A stretch of 64,000 nucleotides of DNA from an uncultured Sphingomonadaceae bacterium (GTDB lineage: Bacteria > Pseudomonadota > Alphaproteobacteria > Sphingomonadales > Sphingomonadaceae), in assembly GCA_947504025.1 (NCBI GenBank), contig CANNFX010000002.1, forward strand, positions 496,001-560,000, given 5' to 3'. Under the pieces are notes generated by a model that was not told the origin of the DNA, made no database searches, and saw only the letters and a program-made list of their open reading frames with translations. Shown here in pieces: positions 1 through 9,226 of this stretch. A program made the position numbers and the translations under genes. Position 1 is the first letter of the stretch, and each line of letters starts with the position of its first letter.

Positions 1-163
1 CATCATTGCTGATCGGTCTTTGCAAACCCACGCGCTGAAACCCCCTCTGAGTACGTGTTCACATCGCATGACACGCTAAATATAGGGTTAACTTCGTTCT
101 TACTGGAGCAAGTTACGCCAATCCATGTTAGCCAGAGAAAACAACTGCAGGCCGGAGTGATTA
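1..163. other. Left-edge intergenic region
   Basis: No coding region is convincing here. A Shine-Dalgarno-like GGAG at 154-157 lies a few bases before the GTG start of the EVE gene. An AT-richer stretch around 75-100 could hold its promoter, but no clear -35/-10 pair can be defended. The region may also contain the upstream part of a gene lying outside the window on the left. Confidence 0.4.
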
Positions 164-577
164 GTGGCAAAACGATATTGGCTTATGAAGTCGGAACCGT
201 TCAAATATGGTTGGAATGACCTAGTGGCCGAAAAGGAAGGCACATGGGACGGCGTTCGCAATCATCGTGCGAAGAACAATCTGGCGGCCATGAAAAAAGG
301 TGAACTGGCGTTCTTCTATCACTCGCGCGAGGGGTTGGAGATTGTCGGCATCGCCGAGATCAGTGTGGATGGTATCATGGACCCGACCGATCCCGAGCAG
401 AAATGGAACGCCGTCAAGATCGTGCCCGTCAGAAAGTTCGACAAGCCCGTCACGCTCAAGCAAGTAAAGGCTGATCCCCGGCTCACCGAAATGGAACTGG
501 TCCGCCTGTCTCGACTTTCCGTTAGCGAAGTCACCAAGGAGGAATGGGACATCGTTCTGGAAATGGAAAAGGCGTAA
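164..577 (+). CDS. EVE domain-containing protein
   Basis: A 137-residue soluble protein that is a complete EVE domain. It opens with the family-typical RYWLMKSEP, followed by WDGVRNHRAKNNL and a GELAFFYHS segment that form the nucleotide-binding pocket in this PUA-like fold. EVE domains are thought to read modified bases in RNA or DNA, and stand-alone versions like this one are common in proteobacteria with no settled role. The GTG start is chosen because GGAG sits about 7 bases upstream and the conserved N-terminus begins immediately. The next gene converges from the other strand only 4 bases away. Family assignment is firm; the biological substrate is unknown. Confidence 0.9.
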   Translation: MAKRYWLMKSEPFKYGWNDLVAEKEGTWDGVRNHRAKNNLAAMKKGELAFFYHSREGLEIVGIAEISVDGIMDPTDPEQKWNAVKIVPVRKFDKPVTLKQVKADPRLTEMELVRLSRLSVSEVTKEEWDIVLEMEKA

Positions 578-581
578 GACT

Positions 582-2255
582 TTAGCTTTTGCCGCGTAAC
601 CCTGAAAGGGTCACGCCGCCTGCCGTCAGCCGTTCGATATCGGTAACAAGGTGCAGAACCCGCAGCCCGTTACGCCCTTTTGCTTCGGCGAGTGCTTCGG
701 CAAACTGGCTGGTTGTTTCCACACGCTGCGACCATCCACCAAACGCCGTGCCTAGTTTGGCAAAATCGGGGTTTGCAAGCTGTGTTCCCGAAACCCGGCC
801 AGGATATTCGCGTTCCTGATGCATACGGATCGTTCCGTATGCGCCGTTGTCGACTATGATCACCAGCAGATCACGCCCATATTGCGCAGCCGTCGCCAGC
901 TCTTGACCGTTCATAAGGAAATCACCGTCGCCGGCTACTGCCACGACGCTACGTTCTGGATGACGGAAAGTTGCAGCAACGGCGGCAGGGACGCCGTAAC
1001 CCATTGCACCGGCGGTGGGTGCGAGCTGGCTGGGATAGCCTTCATAAGGCCAATGGCGGTGCCACCAGCCAGAGAAGTTACCTGCACCGTTGCAGATAAT
1101 TGTATCTGCGGGGAATTGATCACGCATCATGGCGACGCAGGCCGACAGGTCGAGCGTGGAGTTGAATGCGGCCGGATCTGGCGCTGGCGTCGACCATTCC
1201 TTCCATTCGGCATGGGCTACTGCTCCCGCGTCGAAATTGAGGATGTTGTCTTCCCAAAGGGCTGCGCTTTCCGCAAACTCGCCCATGTCGGCGCATAGCG
1301 ATAGATCGGTGCGGTAAACCCGGCCAAGCTCATTTGGGTCCGGGTGGACGTGGATCATGATCTGATCGGGATGGTTGGGCGTAACCAGTTCATATCCATC
1401 GGTCGTTGCCTCGCCCATCCGTGCACCGACCACCAGCAGTAGATCAGCCTGTTTGACACGTTCGACCAGCTTGGGGTTCGGGCCGTAACCCAGATTGCCA
1501 GCATAGACGCTAGATGATGGTGGTACGGCGTCTTGCCTGCGAAAAGCAGTTGCAACAGGAATGCCAATCCGCTCCGCAAAGACCGTAAAGTGTTCGCGCG
1601 CTTTGGCATTCCATCCCGCACCGCCTACAATCGCCACAGGAGATGCTGCATCGCCGATCATTTGCATCATCGTCTGCATCGCGTCGGGACAGATTGCTTG
1701 TGCAGGAGCTACAACAGCAGGGCGGGGCGACCCGGCGACGATCCGGGAGAGCATATCTTCTGGCAGCGCGATTACGACCGGACCAGGGCGCCCCGAAATC
1801 GCGACCGACCATGCACGGGCAATATATTCGGGAATGCGGTGTTCGTCATCGATCCGAGTTGCCCATTTGGCGATGGGCGCGAAGAATGCTGGGAAGTCGA
1901 CTTCCTGGAAGCCTTCGCGATCACGCATCCGGCTATCCACATCGCCGATAAACAGGATCATCGGCTGCGAATCCTGCATCGCAACATGAACACCAATCGT
2001 CGCGTTGGTTGCTCCGGGGCCGCGCGTTACAAAGCAGATGCCCGGTTTTCCGGTCATCGTGCCATCTGCGCAGGCCATGAAGGACGCGCCGCCTTCCTGG
2101 CGGCAGATCACTGTTTCAATGCTGGTAGTGTCGTGCAGGGAATCGAGCACCGACAGAAAACTTTCTCCTGGTACTGTAAAGATGCGATCGCATCCCTGTT
2201 CAGCGAGGCATTCGACCAGTAGGCTGGCAGCGGTTTTTTCTGACATCTCTCTCAT
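582..2255 (-). CDS. Thiamine diphosphate-dependent enzyme (acetolactate synthase-like)
   Basis: A 557-residue member of the ThDP enzyme family (acetolactate synthase, benzoylformate decarboxylase and relatives). The N-terminal Pyr domain carries the catalytic glutamate in CRQEGGASFMA (E54). A middle DHS-like domain follows. The C-terminal PP domain carries the GDG...N metal/ThDP motif in GDGDFLMNGQE. The anabolic enzyme IlvB normally sits beside a small regulatory subunit IlvN; none is present here, so a catabolic or uncharacterised 2-oxoacid enzyme is more likely. The second Met (MSEK, 2246) is an equally possible start. It runs convergently against the EVE gene and stands alone. Substrate cannot be deduced from the sequence. 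Confidence 0.85.
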   Translation of the reverse strand: MREMSEKTAASLLVECLAEQGCDRIFTVPGESFLSVLDSLHDTTSIETVICRQEGGASFMACADGTMTGKPGICFVTRGPGATNATIGVHVAMQDSQPMILFIGDVDSRMRDREGFQEVDFPAFFAPIAKWATRIDDEHRIPEYIARAWSVAISGRPGPVVIALPEDMLSRIVAGSPRPAVVAPAQAICPDAMQTMMQMIGDAASPVAIVGGAGWNAKAREHFTVFAERIGIPVATAFRRQDAVPPSSSVYAGNLGYGPNPKLVERVKQADLLLVVGARMGEATTDGYELVTPNHPDQIMIHVHPDPNELGRVYRTDLSLCADMGEFAESAALWEDNILNFDAGAVAHAEWKEWSTPAPDPAAFNSTLDLSACVAMMRDQFPADTIICNGAGNFSGWWHRHWPYEGYPSQLAPTAGAMGYGVPAAVAATFRHPERSVVAVAGDGDFLMNGQELATAAQYGRDLLVIIVDNGAYGTIRMHQEREYPGRVSGTQLANPDFAKLGTAFGGWSQRVETTSQFAEALAEAKGRNGLRVLHLVTDIERLTAGGVTLSGLRGKS

Positions 2256-2402
2256 CAGTCGGCCTTAACCTGCGTCGGGCTGCGCTTCAATGCGTGTGGG
2301 GCCGGTTCCCGGTGGATTGCGAGTACAGGGTTAATGTCCCGCAATGTGACGGACCGACGACATGCCGTGCAGGATGGTTATCAGCGGGTTAATAGGGCCC
2401 TT

Positions 2403-2594
2403 ATGAGAAGCAAATTGGTCCTTACCGATGAAACCGCACATCATCCGTTTCTGATGTCGCTACCTCCGCACGTGCGGAGCGGCGCCGAGCGCTCTGACAT
2501 GCAGCCCAAATGGCGGTTGAATACACAGGATGTGAAAGAATTTCTGATGGCCTACTGCGCGTGTTTCATGGCCGCTAGCATCTTTCTTGCCTAA
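2403..2594 (+). CDS. Small hypothetical protein with C-terminal hydrophobic segment
   Basis: A 63-residue reading frame (an upstream in-frame ATG at 2334 would make it 86 residues). Its last 20 residues, FLMAYCACFMAASIFLA, form one likely membrane-spanning or membrane-anchoring helix, and the N-terminal half is polar. It is not overlapped by another convincing gene: the neighbouring ThDP and transporter genes both lie on the minus strand and flank it. No domain is recognised. The call rests on the coherent hydrophobic tail and on the otherwise empty 360-base gap it fills, so it is tentative and the start is uncertain. Confidence 0.45.
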   Translation: MRSKLVLTDETAHHPFLMSLPPHVRSGAERSDMQPKWRLNTQDVKEFLMAYCACFMAASIFLA

Positions 2595-2616
2595 GCGGAT
2601 TTTTGCCTTTTAGGCT

Positions 2617-3936
2617 TCACCAATCGACTGGCGTGTGGGCCTGCTCCGCACGGTAAAGGCGTTGGCCGAGCCATGCCGATACAAGGCACATGCCCGCACT
2701 CAACAAGAGCTGTTCGGTAACCGAGATGCCCGCCATGCTCAGTCCAATCGCCAACCCTGATCCAGCGACCATCGCGCCTGAATTGACGATATTGTTGGCC
2801 GCGATTGTGCGAGCGGCATGTTCGGGTCGGACCTTGGTGGTCAGAAACGCATAGAGCGGTACCACGAACATCCCGCCCGCTACGGCGATTCCCAACAGGC
2901 AAAGCAATAGGACCACTGCCATTGGCCATGCGATAAATTCGGCAACGTTCAGAAGTTCGGTTGGCTGGTCAGCCTGCCACAGCCTGCAGACGAAATAGAA
3001 AGCAACTACGAACAGTCCCATGAAAATGACGGATATCGGCGAATATTTGGCTGAAACGGTACCCTTGAGCAGCGCATTGATCGAAACAGAGCCGATAGCC
3101 ACGCCAACACTGAATACCACCAGAAACAGGCTTGCGACTTCTTTCGATGCCATGATCACATTCTTGGCGAGTGGTGGGAACTGGATGAACAGCACGGCAC
3201 CTATGGTCCAGAAAAAGCTGATGGCGAGGATTGCGTAGAACACTTGCTTGTCATGCATGGTGTTGCGGATCAGTGTGACTGAGGCCCGAAAAATGTTCCA
3301 ATCGAGTTTTTCGTTCGCCTCGCCCATAGGGGGTGCCGAAGGGATTTGACGGCTGACGAAATAGGCTACGATGGAGGTCACGATAACGCCCCCAGCTGCC
3401 CATTCAACCGGTATCCAGCCAGCGAGAATCGTTCCCGCTAAAATGGCAACATAGGTACCCGCTTCAACCAGCCCCGTTCCTGCCAATACTTCGTTTTTCT
3501 TTAGATGCTGGGGAAGAATGGCATATTTTATTGGTCCCAGAAAAGTCGACTGCACTCCGGTTAACAACAAAGCGAGCAGCATCAGCGGAATTGCTACCGT
3601 CTGCACAGCAACGCCTTGCCAGGCGAGGTACAAACCCCCAGCGCCGATTGTCATTAGTACAATCTCGCAAGCCTTCACGATCCGGATGATCGCGGCTTTA
3701 TCGCGCATATCAGCCAACTGCCCAGCAAGCGCTGAAAGCAAGAAAAAGGGTAATATAAACAAGGCTGAAGCTAAGCCGCTGAAACTCGCTTCAGCGCTTT
3801 CGGAATTGTAAACGCTGTAAACGACAAACAGCACCATCGCTGTTTTGTAGAGGTTGTCGTTAAACGCGTTGAAAAGCTGTGTGACGAACAGCGGTAAAAA
3901 CCGCCGTCGTGCCAACAAATGCGTGGTTGTGCTCAT
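2617..3936 (-). CDS. MFS transporter, LplT-like lysophospholipid transporter
   Basis: About 439 residues with roughly 12 hydrophobic segments. The N-terminal signature FLPLFVTQLFNAFNDNLYKT is typical of the LplT/MFS branch that flips lysophospholipids across the inner membrane for re-acylation. In many proteobacteria this transporter is fused to, or next to, an Aas-type acyltransferase; no acyltransferase domain is present here, so it is a free-standing transporter. I place the start at MSTTTHLL, inside a longer frame that reaches 3996, because the extra 20 residues are polar, Arg-rich and unlike the family. It is divergent from pgsA, another phospholipid gene, with about 110 bases between the starts for both promoters. 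Function is by family resemblance. Confidence 0.75.
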   Translation of the reverse strand: MSTTTHLLARRRFLPLFVTQLFNAFNDNLYKTAMVLFVVYSVYNSESAEASFSGLASALFILPFFLLSALAGQLADMRDKAAIIRIVKACEIVLMTIGAGGLYLAWQGVAVQTVAIPLMLLALLLTGVQSTFLGPIKYAILPQHLKKNEVLAGTGLVEAGTYVAILAGTILAGWIPVEWAAGGVIVTSIVAYFVSRQIPSAPPMGEANEKLDWNIFRASVTLIRNTMHDKQVFYAILAISFFWTIGAVLFIQFPPLAKNVIMASKEVASLFLVVFSVGVAIGSVSINALLKGTVSAKYSPISVIFMGLFVVAFYFVCRLWQADQPTELLNVAEFIAWPMAVVLLLCLLGIAVAGGMFVVPLYAFLTTKVRPEHAARTIAANNIVNSGAMVAGSGLAIGLSMAGISVTEQLLLSAGMCLVSAWLGQRLYRAEQAHTPVDW

Positions 3937-4047
3937 TGTACCCCGTGATGCAGCCAAGCGAAGCCGCCGTCCTATAGGAGTGGCTGTAGGGGACAAGGGT
4001 AAGACTTTGCTTTTGCACCGGGCCCGATGCCGCTACGGGTAGCGAAC

Positions 4048-4656
4048 ATGTGGAGCGTTCCCAACATTCTGACCATGTCGCGCATCGTCGCGATCCCGCT
4101 GCTCGTTTACCTGTTGTGGTGGCCGGACTGGCAGCTTGGCTATGGTCTGGCTTACGGCCTCTATGTGCTGATGGCGATTACTGACTATTTCGATGGTTAT
4201 CTGGCACGAGCGAGCGGGGCAGTGTCGAAACTGGGCCAGTTCTTGGACCCGATTGCCGATAAGCTGATGATTGCAGCAGTGATCTTGGTGCTAACCGCAC
4301 AGGGCTTCCTGCGGGGGCCGTATGTGGGCGACATGCACGTGATCGCTGGCCTTATCATCCTGATGCGCGAAATTGCTGTTTCCGGCCTTCGCGAATTTCT
4401 CGGCGGACTGCAGGTCTCGGTTCCTGTCAGCAAACTGGCCAAATGGAAGACTACTTTCCAGTTGCTTGCGCTGGGCGGTTTGATTTTGGGCGGCGCCGTT
4501 CATGGGCAACCCTGCCAGTCACTCGCCGATCAATGCGCTAGTTTCGCCGATAGCTGGATTCATGTGGCCAGCTTGGGCTTCTTGTGGGGGGCGGCGGCGC
4601 TGACTGTGATCACCGGTTGGGATTACTTGCGAGCCGGTTTCAAGCATATGGATTGA
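4048..4656 (+). CDS. pgsA: CDP-diacylglycerol--glycerol-3-phosphate 3-phosphatidyltransferase
   Basis: A 202-residue integral membrane enzyme that makes phosphatidylglycerophosphate, the committed step to phosphatidylglycerol and cardiolipin. The CDP-alcohol phosphotransferase signature is complete: D49-G50-xx-A53-R54-x8-G63-x3-D67-x3-D71 (DGYLAR ... GQFLDPIAD). Several membrane helices follow. I prefer the ATG at 4048 (MWSVPNILTMSR), because family members begin just before NILTxxR; the upstream in-frame ATG at 4027 adds only seven residues. It is transcribed away from the LplT-like transporter and converges on oxyR with almost no gap. Confidence 0.95.
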   Translation: MWSVPNILTMSRIVAIPLLVYLLWWPDWQLGYGLAYGLYVLMAITDYFDGYLARASGAVSKLGQFLDPIADKLMIAAVILVLTAQGFLRGPYVGDMHVIAGLIILMREIAVSGLREFLGGLQVSVPVSKLAKWKTTFQLLALGGLILGGAVHGQPCQSLADQCASFADSWIHVASLGFLWGAAALTVITGWDYLRAGFKHMD

Positions 4657-4658
4657 GA

Positions 4659-5555
4659 TTAACCCGCTCGTAATTCTTCCGCCAACAATTCAAATTCCGC
4701 ACCCCGCGGTGAGCCCTTGCGCCATACAATTGCTATTTCGCGGCTTGCGTTATCTGCTGCAAGCGGCCGGGCGACGATTTCGGTTTCGTGCAATATTCCT
4801 GCGTCGATGGCCATTTCGGGTAGCATCGTAACGCCCAAGCCATTGTCGACCATCTGAACCAGCGTGTGCAAGCTTGTGCCGATCATGGTCGAATTCCCGC
4901 GCAGTTCGGGGCGGTTGCACGCCGCGAGTGCGTGCTCTTTCAAGCAATGACCGTCTTCTAACAGGAGCAGTTTGCCTTCGTCGATCATCGACGACGAGAC
5001 TGTCTCCGGTAAATCGGCAGGGTCATCTTTGGGAAAGGCGACAAATAAACGATCATCGCAAATATGCGCTTGATCCACATCACCAGTGGCGAAGGGCAGG
5101 GCAAGCAACACGCAATCCGCGCGACCACTGTTGAGCGATTCAATGGCTGCCGCACTTGGCTCTTCGCGTAGGAATAGTTTGAGGGCAGGGCGCTCTTTTC
5201 TCAGCCGGGGCAAGATGCGCGGCAGGAGGAAGGGAGCGATCGTCGGGATAACGCTCATCCGTAATTCGCCCGAGAGCGGTTTGCCCGATGCCTGGACCAG
5301 ATCAGTCAGCTCTTCAGCCTCGCGCAGCAGACGATGTGCTTTTGCAACCACCTGATTGCCGAGCGGCGTAAAGCGGACGACGCGGCGACTACGCTCTACC
5401 AGGGTTACACCCAGCAGCGATTCCAATTCGCGAATACCGGCTGATAGCGTCGACTGCGAAACGAAGCTGGCCTCCGCTGCACGTCCAAAATGGCCGTGCT
5501 CGTGCAATGCGACAAGATATTGCAGCTGTTTGATCGTGGGGAGGTAGGAGCTCAT
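4659..5555 (-). CDS. oxyR: Hydrogen peroxide-sensing LysR-type regulator OxyR
   Basis: A 298-residue LysR-family activator. Residues about 5-65 form the winged helix-turn-helix (FGRAAEASFVSQSTLSAGIR), and the rest is the two-lobed sensor domain. The redox pair of OxyR is present: Cys204 and Cys213 in EDGHCLKEHALAAC, nine residues apart exactly as Cys199 and Cys208 in E. coli OxyR, which form the disulphide on oxidation by peroxide. The start codon overlaps the rnd stop as ATGA, so it is translationally coupled to ribonuclease D and has no separate promoter in the usual autoregulated position. Identity is well supported; its regulon is not visible here. Confidence 0.93.
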   Translation of the reverse strand: MSSYLPTIKQLQYLVALHEHGHFGRAAEASFVSQSTLSAGIRELESLLGVTLVERSRRVVRFTPLGNQVVAKAHRLLREAEELTDLVQASGKPLSGELRMSVIPTIAPFLLPRILPRLRKERPALKLFLREEPSAAAIESLNSGRADCVLLALPFATGDVDQAHICDDRLFVAFPKDDPADLPETVSSSMIDEGKLLLLEDGHCLKEHALAACNRPELRGNSTMIGTSLHTLVQMVDNGLGVTMLPEMAIDAGILHETEIVARPLAADNASREIAIVWRKGSPRGAEFELLAEELRAG

Positions 5556-6775
5556 TCTTCTGTCTGTTCGCCAACCTCTTCGGGCTCGGTACTGCCGCCG
5601 GTTTCGATACCCTCTTCGATATGCGTCATTTTCAATTTGCCGTTTTCAACCGCAAAAGCCATGCGCCCCTCGACAAGTTCCAGCGCATCTTTGCCAAACA
5701 CGTCATAGCGCCAGGTGTTGAGGATCGGCAGATCACGGATTCCGGCGGCGAGTGCCTCTAATTCATCAGCCTTGGTCAGCAAACGGCTGGCAATATCGAT
5801 CTCGCGGCTGCGGATTTTGAGGAGCAGCTTGAGCAGATCAGCGACCAGTGCGCCTTCTTTGCCCAGCGGCGCGCCGCGCTTGTTCTTCACGGGCATTTCG
5901 TCGGAAGGCAGCGGCTCTGCATCAGCGATGACCTTCATCATCCGTTGGCCAATATCATTTTGTTTCCAAGCGCTTGATAGGCCGCGTACCTTGGCCAGAT
6001 CGCCTTGCTGCTTGGGCGGATTGCCAGCAATGTCGGCAAGCGTTTCGTCGCGCATGATCCGGCCGCGCGGGATGTCTTTATGCTGAGCCTCAGTCTCGCG
6101 CCATGCGGCGAGGGCCTTCAAGCGGCCAAGGACCTGAGCGTTACGCGAAGGCGCGCGAACGCGCTTCCAAATGGTTTCCAGATCGGTCTGGTAATTGCTC
6201 ACCGTGGCAAGCTTTTCCATCTCAATATCAAGCCATCCGCCGCGCCCGGTTTCCACCAGCTTGTCGAGCATCTTGGGAAAAATCTCGGCCAGATAGGTTA
6301 CATCGCCGATAGCATATTCAATCTGGCGGTCGGTCAGAGGGCGGCGGCTCCAATCGGTGAAGCGCGCGCCCTTATCTACGGTGATGCCCAACCATGCATC
6401 GACGAGATTGGCATAGCCGATCTGTTCGGACTGGCTGATTGCCATCATGGCAATTTGCGTATCGAAAATGGGATGAGGCGTCTTGCCGGTCAGATTGACG
6501 ATTATTTCGACATCTTGCCCGCCGGCATGGAAAATCTTTAGGACATCCTCATTGTCGGTCATCAAATCGAGCAGAGGGGTCAGGTCGATACCTTCGGCCA
6601 GCGGATCGATAGCGGCGGCTTCTTTTCCGTCTGAAATCTGGACCAGGCACAGGATCGGCCAATAAGTGTTTTCTCGCATGAATTCAGTATCGACACAGAC
6701 AAAGTCTGCTGTCGAAAAGCGTTCACAGATTTCGGCCACGGCCTTGCTGTCGGTAATCAGCGGATGGATTTTCAT
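5552..6775 (-). CDS. rnd: Ribonuclease D
   Basis: A 407-residue 3'-5' exoribonuclease involved in tRNA 3'-end maturation. The DEDDy active site is complete: D29 and E31 in VDTEFMRE (Exo I), the HAGGQD segment with D88 followed by D105 in FDTQ (Exo II), and Y154/D158 in YAIGD (Exo III). One HRDC RNA-binding domain follows at about residues 205-290, then a second helical region. The acidic last 20 residues, rich in Glu, Gly and Thr, are a lineage extension. It is the first gene of a two-gene unit with oxyR (4-base overlap). The 190-base gap to divergent aspS should contain promoters for both directions. Confidence 0.95.
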   Translation of the reverse strand: MKIHPLITDSKAVAEICERFSTADFVCVDTEFMRENTYWPILCLVQISDGKEAAAIDPLAEGIDLTPLLDLMTDNEDVLKIFHAGGQDVEIIVNLTGKTPHPIFDTQIAMMAISQSEQIGYANLVDAWLGITVDKGARFTDWSRRPLTDRQIEYAIGDVTYLAEIFPKMLDKLVETGRGGWLDIEMEKLATVSNYQTDLETIWKRVRAPSRNAQVLGRLKALAAWRETEAQHKDIPRGRIMRDETLADIAGNPPKQQGDLAKVRGLSSAWKQNDIGQRMMKVIADAEPLPSDEMPVKNKRGAPLGKEGALVADLLKLLLKIRSREIDIASRLLTKADELEALAAGIRDLPILNTWRYDVFGKDALELVEGRMAFAVENGKLKMTHIEEGIETGGSTEPEEVGEQTEE

Positions 6776-6965
6776 GGGGAATGCTTATAGCGGCGCTGCG
6801 GCTCGCAACCAGCCCGTAGGGGCGCATAGGCGGGGGACAAGTGCTGCTGGCCTTGACAAAACCTGCCTGCATGGGTGTTAGGGGCGCGCTTTTCGCGCTG
6901 CTCTGCTAGTCACAACTATCGCCGCCGCGACACCTTAATATTCCGACCGAAAGATCAAATCTGTC

Positions 6966-8774
6966 ATGCATGCTTATCGCACCCATAACTGCGCTGCCCT
7001 AACGAAGGACGATATCGGCGAAACCGTTCGTCTGTCTGGCTGGATTCACCGCAAGCGCGACCATGGCGGTGTGCTGTTCATTGATTTGCGCGACCACTAC
7101 GGCCTTACCCAAATTGTTGCGAAGGCCGGTAATGAGCATCTCGACGCGCTCGACAACCTGCGTGCCGAATCTGTTATTACGGTTACCGGAACGGTTGAAT
7201 TCCGAGGTGAGGAGCACATCAATCCTAAGCTTCCCACAGGTCAAATCGAGGTTGTCGTCGACGATCTGACAATTCGTTCAGAAGCAGACGAGCTGCCTAT
7301 GCCCGTCGCAGGCGAGCAGGAATATCCCGAGGATATCCGCCTGACGAACCGCTTCCTCGACTTGCGCCGCGAAACCATGCACCGCAACGTCGTGCTGCGC
7401 AGCCAGGTGATCTCCTCGCTACGAAAGCGTATGACGGACCTTGGTTTCAATGAAATCCAAACTCCAATTCTGACCGCTTCCAGCCCGGAAGGTGCGCGTG
7501 ACTTCCTGGTGCCGAGCCGGATGCATAACGGAAAGTTCTACGCGCTGCCGCAGGCGCCACAAATGTTCAAGCAACTGCTGATGGTGTCAGGCTTTGACCG
7601 CTATTTCCAAATCGCACCGTGTTTTCGCGACGAAGATCTTCGCGCAGATCGCAGTCTCGAGTTCTACCAGCTAGACCTCGAAATGAGCTTCGTGACGCAG
7701 GACGATGTGTTCGAAGCGCTCGAGCCTGTCCTCGCTGGCGTGTTTGAGGAATTTGCTGACGGCAAAACCGTGACGAAGTCCGGTGAATTCCCACGCATTC
7801 CTTATAAAGAAGCGATGCTGAAATACGGCAGTGACAAGCCTGATCTTCGCAATCCGCTGATTATCAGGGACGTGACCAGCCACTTTGAAAAGTCGGGCTT
7901 TGGCCTGTTCGAAAAGATCGTCGGCGGCGGCGGCGTGGTTCGCGTGATCCCTGCGCCGAACACACATGAGAAAAGCCGCAAGTTCTTCGATGAAATGAAC
8001 AATTGGGCACGCGGCGAAGGCTTTGCAGGCCTTGGTTATGTTACCCGCAAGGGTGGTGAATTCGGCGGCCCGATCGCCAAAAACCACGGCCCCGATCTGA
8101 TGGCCAAGCTCTATGACGAACTCGGCCTTGGCGAAAATGACGGATTGTTCTTTGCTGCGGGTAAGGAAAAAGAAGCTGCCAAGCTTGCGGGTGCTGCACG
8201 CACACGCTGCGCCGAGGAACTTGATCTGATCGAGCAGGGTTGCTTCAAATTCTGCTGGATCGTCGATTTCCCGATGTTCGAATATGACGAAGAACAGAAG
8301 AAGGTCGATTTCAGCCACAATCCGTTCTCAATGCCGCAAGGTGAGATGGAAGCGTTGGAAACGATGGACCCGCTTGATATTCTCGCTTGGCAATACGATA
8401 TTGTCTGTAATGGGTATGAATTATCATCAGGTGCAATCCGGAATCACCGTCCAGACATCATGTATAAGGCATTCGAAGTCGCCGGTTACGGCAAGGAAGA
8501 TGTTGAAGAGAATTTTGGCGGCATGCTGAATGCCTTCAAATACGGCGCACCTCCGCATGGCGGCTCTGCGCCGGGCATTGATCGCATTGTAATGCTGCTG
8601 GCAGACGAACCGAATATCCGTGAGGTCATCGCCTTCCCGCTTAACCAAAAGGGCGAAGATTTGATGATGGGCGCACCGAGCATGGTGGACCTAAAGCAGC
8701 TTAAGGAATTGGGCATTCGCGTTGTTGAAGCGCCCAAGGCGACAGAAGCAAAACCGGATCAAGCTACCAACTGA
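6966..8774 (+). CDS. aspS: Aspartyl-tRNA synthetase, bacterial type
   Basis: A 602-residue class IIb synthetase. The N-terminal OB-fold anticodon-binding domain contains [19 protein letters not shown]. Motif 2 is visible in the [10 protein letters not shown] region and motif 3 near [14 protein letters not shown]. The bacterial-type GAD insertion lies between motifs 2 and 3 (about residues 300-410). The length is normal for the bacterial type. The last 20 residues, a polar tail ending after [12 protein letters not shown], extend a little beyond the usual end. It attaches aspartate to tRNA-Asp, or also to tRNA-Asn in organisms that use the amidotransferase route; the sequence alone does not settle which. 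It is followed by acpP after 94 bases. Confidence 0.97.
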   Translation: MHAYRTHNCAALTKDDIGETVRLSGWIHRKRDHGGVLFIDLRDHYGLTQIVAKAGNEHLDALDNLRAESVITVTGTVEFRGEEHINPKLPTGQIEVVVDDLTIRSEADELPMPVAGEQEYPEDIRLTNRFLDLRRETMHRNVVLRSQVISSLRKRMTDLGFNEIQTPILTASSPEGARDFLVPSRMHNGKFYALPQAPQMFKQLLMVSGFDRYFQIAPCFRDEDLRADRSLEFYQLDLEMSFVTQDDVFEALEPVLAGVFEEFADGKTVTKSGEFPRIPYKEAMLKYGSDKPDLRNPLIIRDVTSHFEKSGFGLFEKIVGGGGVVRVIPAPNTHEKSRKFFDEMNNWARGEGFAGLGYVTRKGGEFGGPIAKNHGPDLMAKLYDELGLGENDGLFFAAGKEKEAAKLAGAARTRCAEELDLIEQGCFKFCWIVDFPMFEYDEEQKKVDFSHNPFSMPQGEMEALETMDPLDILAWQYDIVCNGYELSSGAIRNHRPDIMYKAFEVAGYGKEDVEENFGGMLNAFKYGAPPHGGSAPGIDRIVMLLADEPNIREVIAFPLNQKGEDLMMGAPSMVDLKQLKELGIRVVEAPKATEAKPDQATN

Positions 8775-8868
8775 TAATCCGCCAATCCCCCCGCCTGCCC
8801 CTTGCCAGCGCCGCGTGCGCCCATTAGGTGAAAGGCCAACTTACTATCCCAATTCGAGAGGGCATTAC

Positions 8869-9105
8869 ATGAGCGATACCGCTGAACGCGTTAAGAAGAT
8901 TGTTGTAGAACACCTCGGCGTAGAAGCCGATAAGGTCACCAAAGAAGCTAGCTTCATTGACGATCTGGGTGCTGACAGTCTCGACATCGTTGAACTGGTT
9001 ATGGCGTTCGAAGAAGAATTCGGCGTGGAAATCCCTGACGATGCTGCAGAAAAGATCACCAGCGTCGGTGATGCAATTAGCTTCATCGAAGAAAACAAGG
9101 GCTGA
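8869..9105 (+). CDS. acpP: Acyl carrier protein
   Basis: A 78-residue acidic carrier protein. The phosphopantetheine attachment serine is Ser37 in the invariant GADSLD motif, followed by the [14 protein letters not shown] helix that contacts FabH/FabF partners. I start it at the ATG before SDTAERVKK; a longer frame runs upstream from 8722 but only reads the intergenic DNA behind aspS. It precedes fabF, the classical fatty-acid synthesis partner, with two hairpins in the gap, which fits the high separate expression of ACP. Confidence 0.98.
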   Translation: MSDTAERVKKIVVEHLGVEADKVTKEASFIDDLGADSLDIVELVMAFEEEFGVEIPDDAAEKITSVGDAISFIEENKG

Positions 9106-9155
9106 TAGCCCACTCCCGCCGCCACTTGCGAAACGCCCGTTCGCGGCGGGATAAG

Positions 9156-9192
9156 ACAGGCTCAGCCCCTTTGAATAAGGGTCTGAGCCTGT
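9156..9192 (+). terminator. Terminator-like hairpin between acpP and fabF
   Basis: A perfect 10-bp inverted repeat (ACAGGCTCAG at 9156-9165 with CTGAGCCTGT at 9183-9192) is extended inward by about 5 more pairs after one mismatch, leaving a small loop, and is followed by GTTTCATTT. A second, GC-rich 8-bp hairpin (9115-9122 with 9143-9150) lies immediately upstream. Together they probably terminate or attenuate acpP transcription so that ACP is made in excess over FabF. The role is inferred; the fold is directly visible. Confidence 0.75.
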
Positions 9193-9226
9193 TTCATTTG
9201 GGCCTGTTCCTTTTTTGGAGAACGAA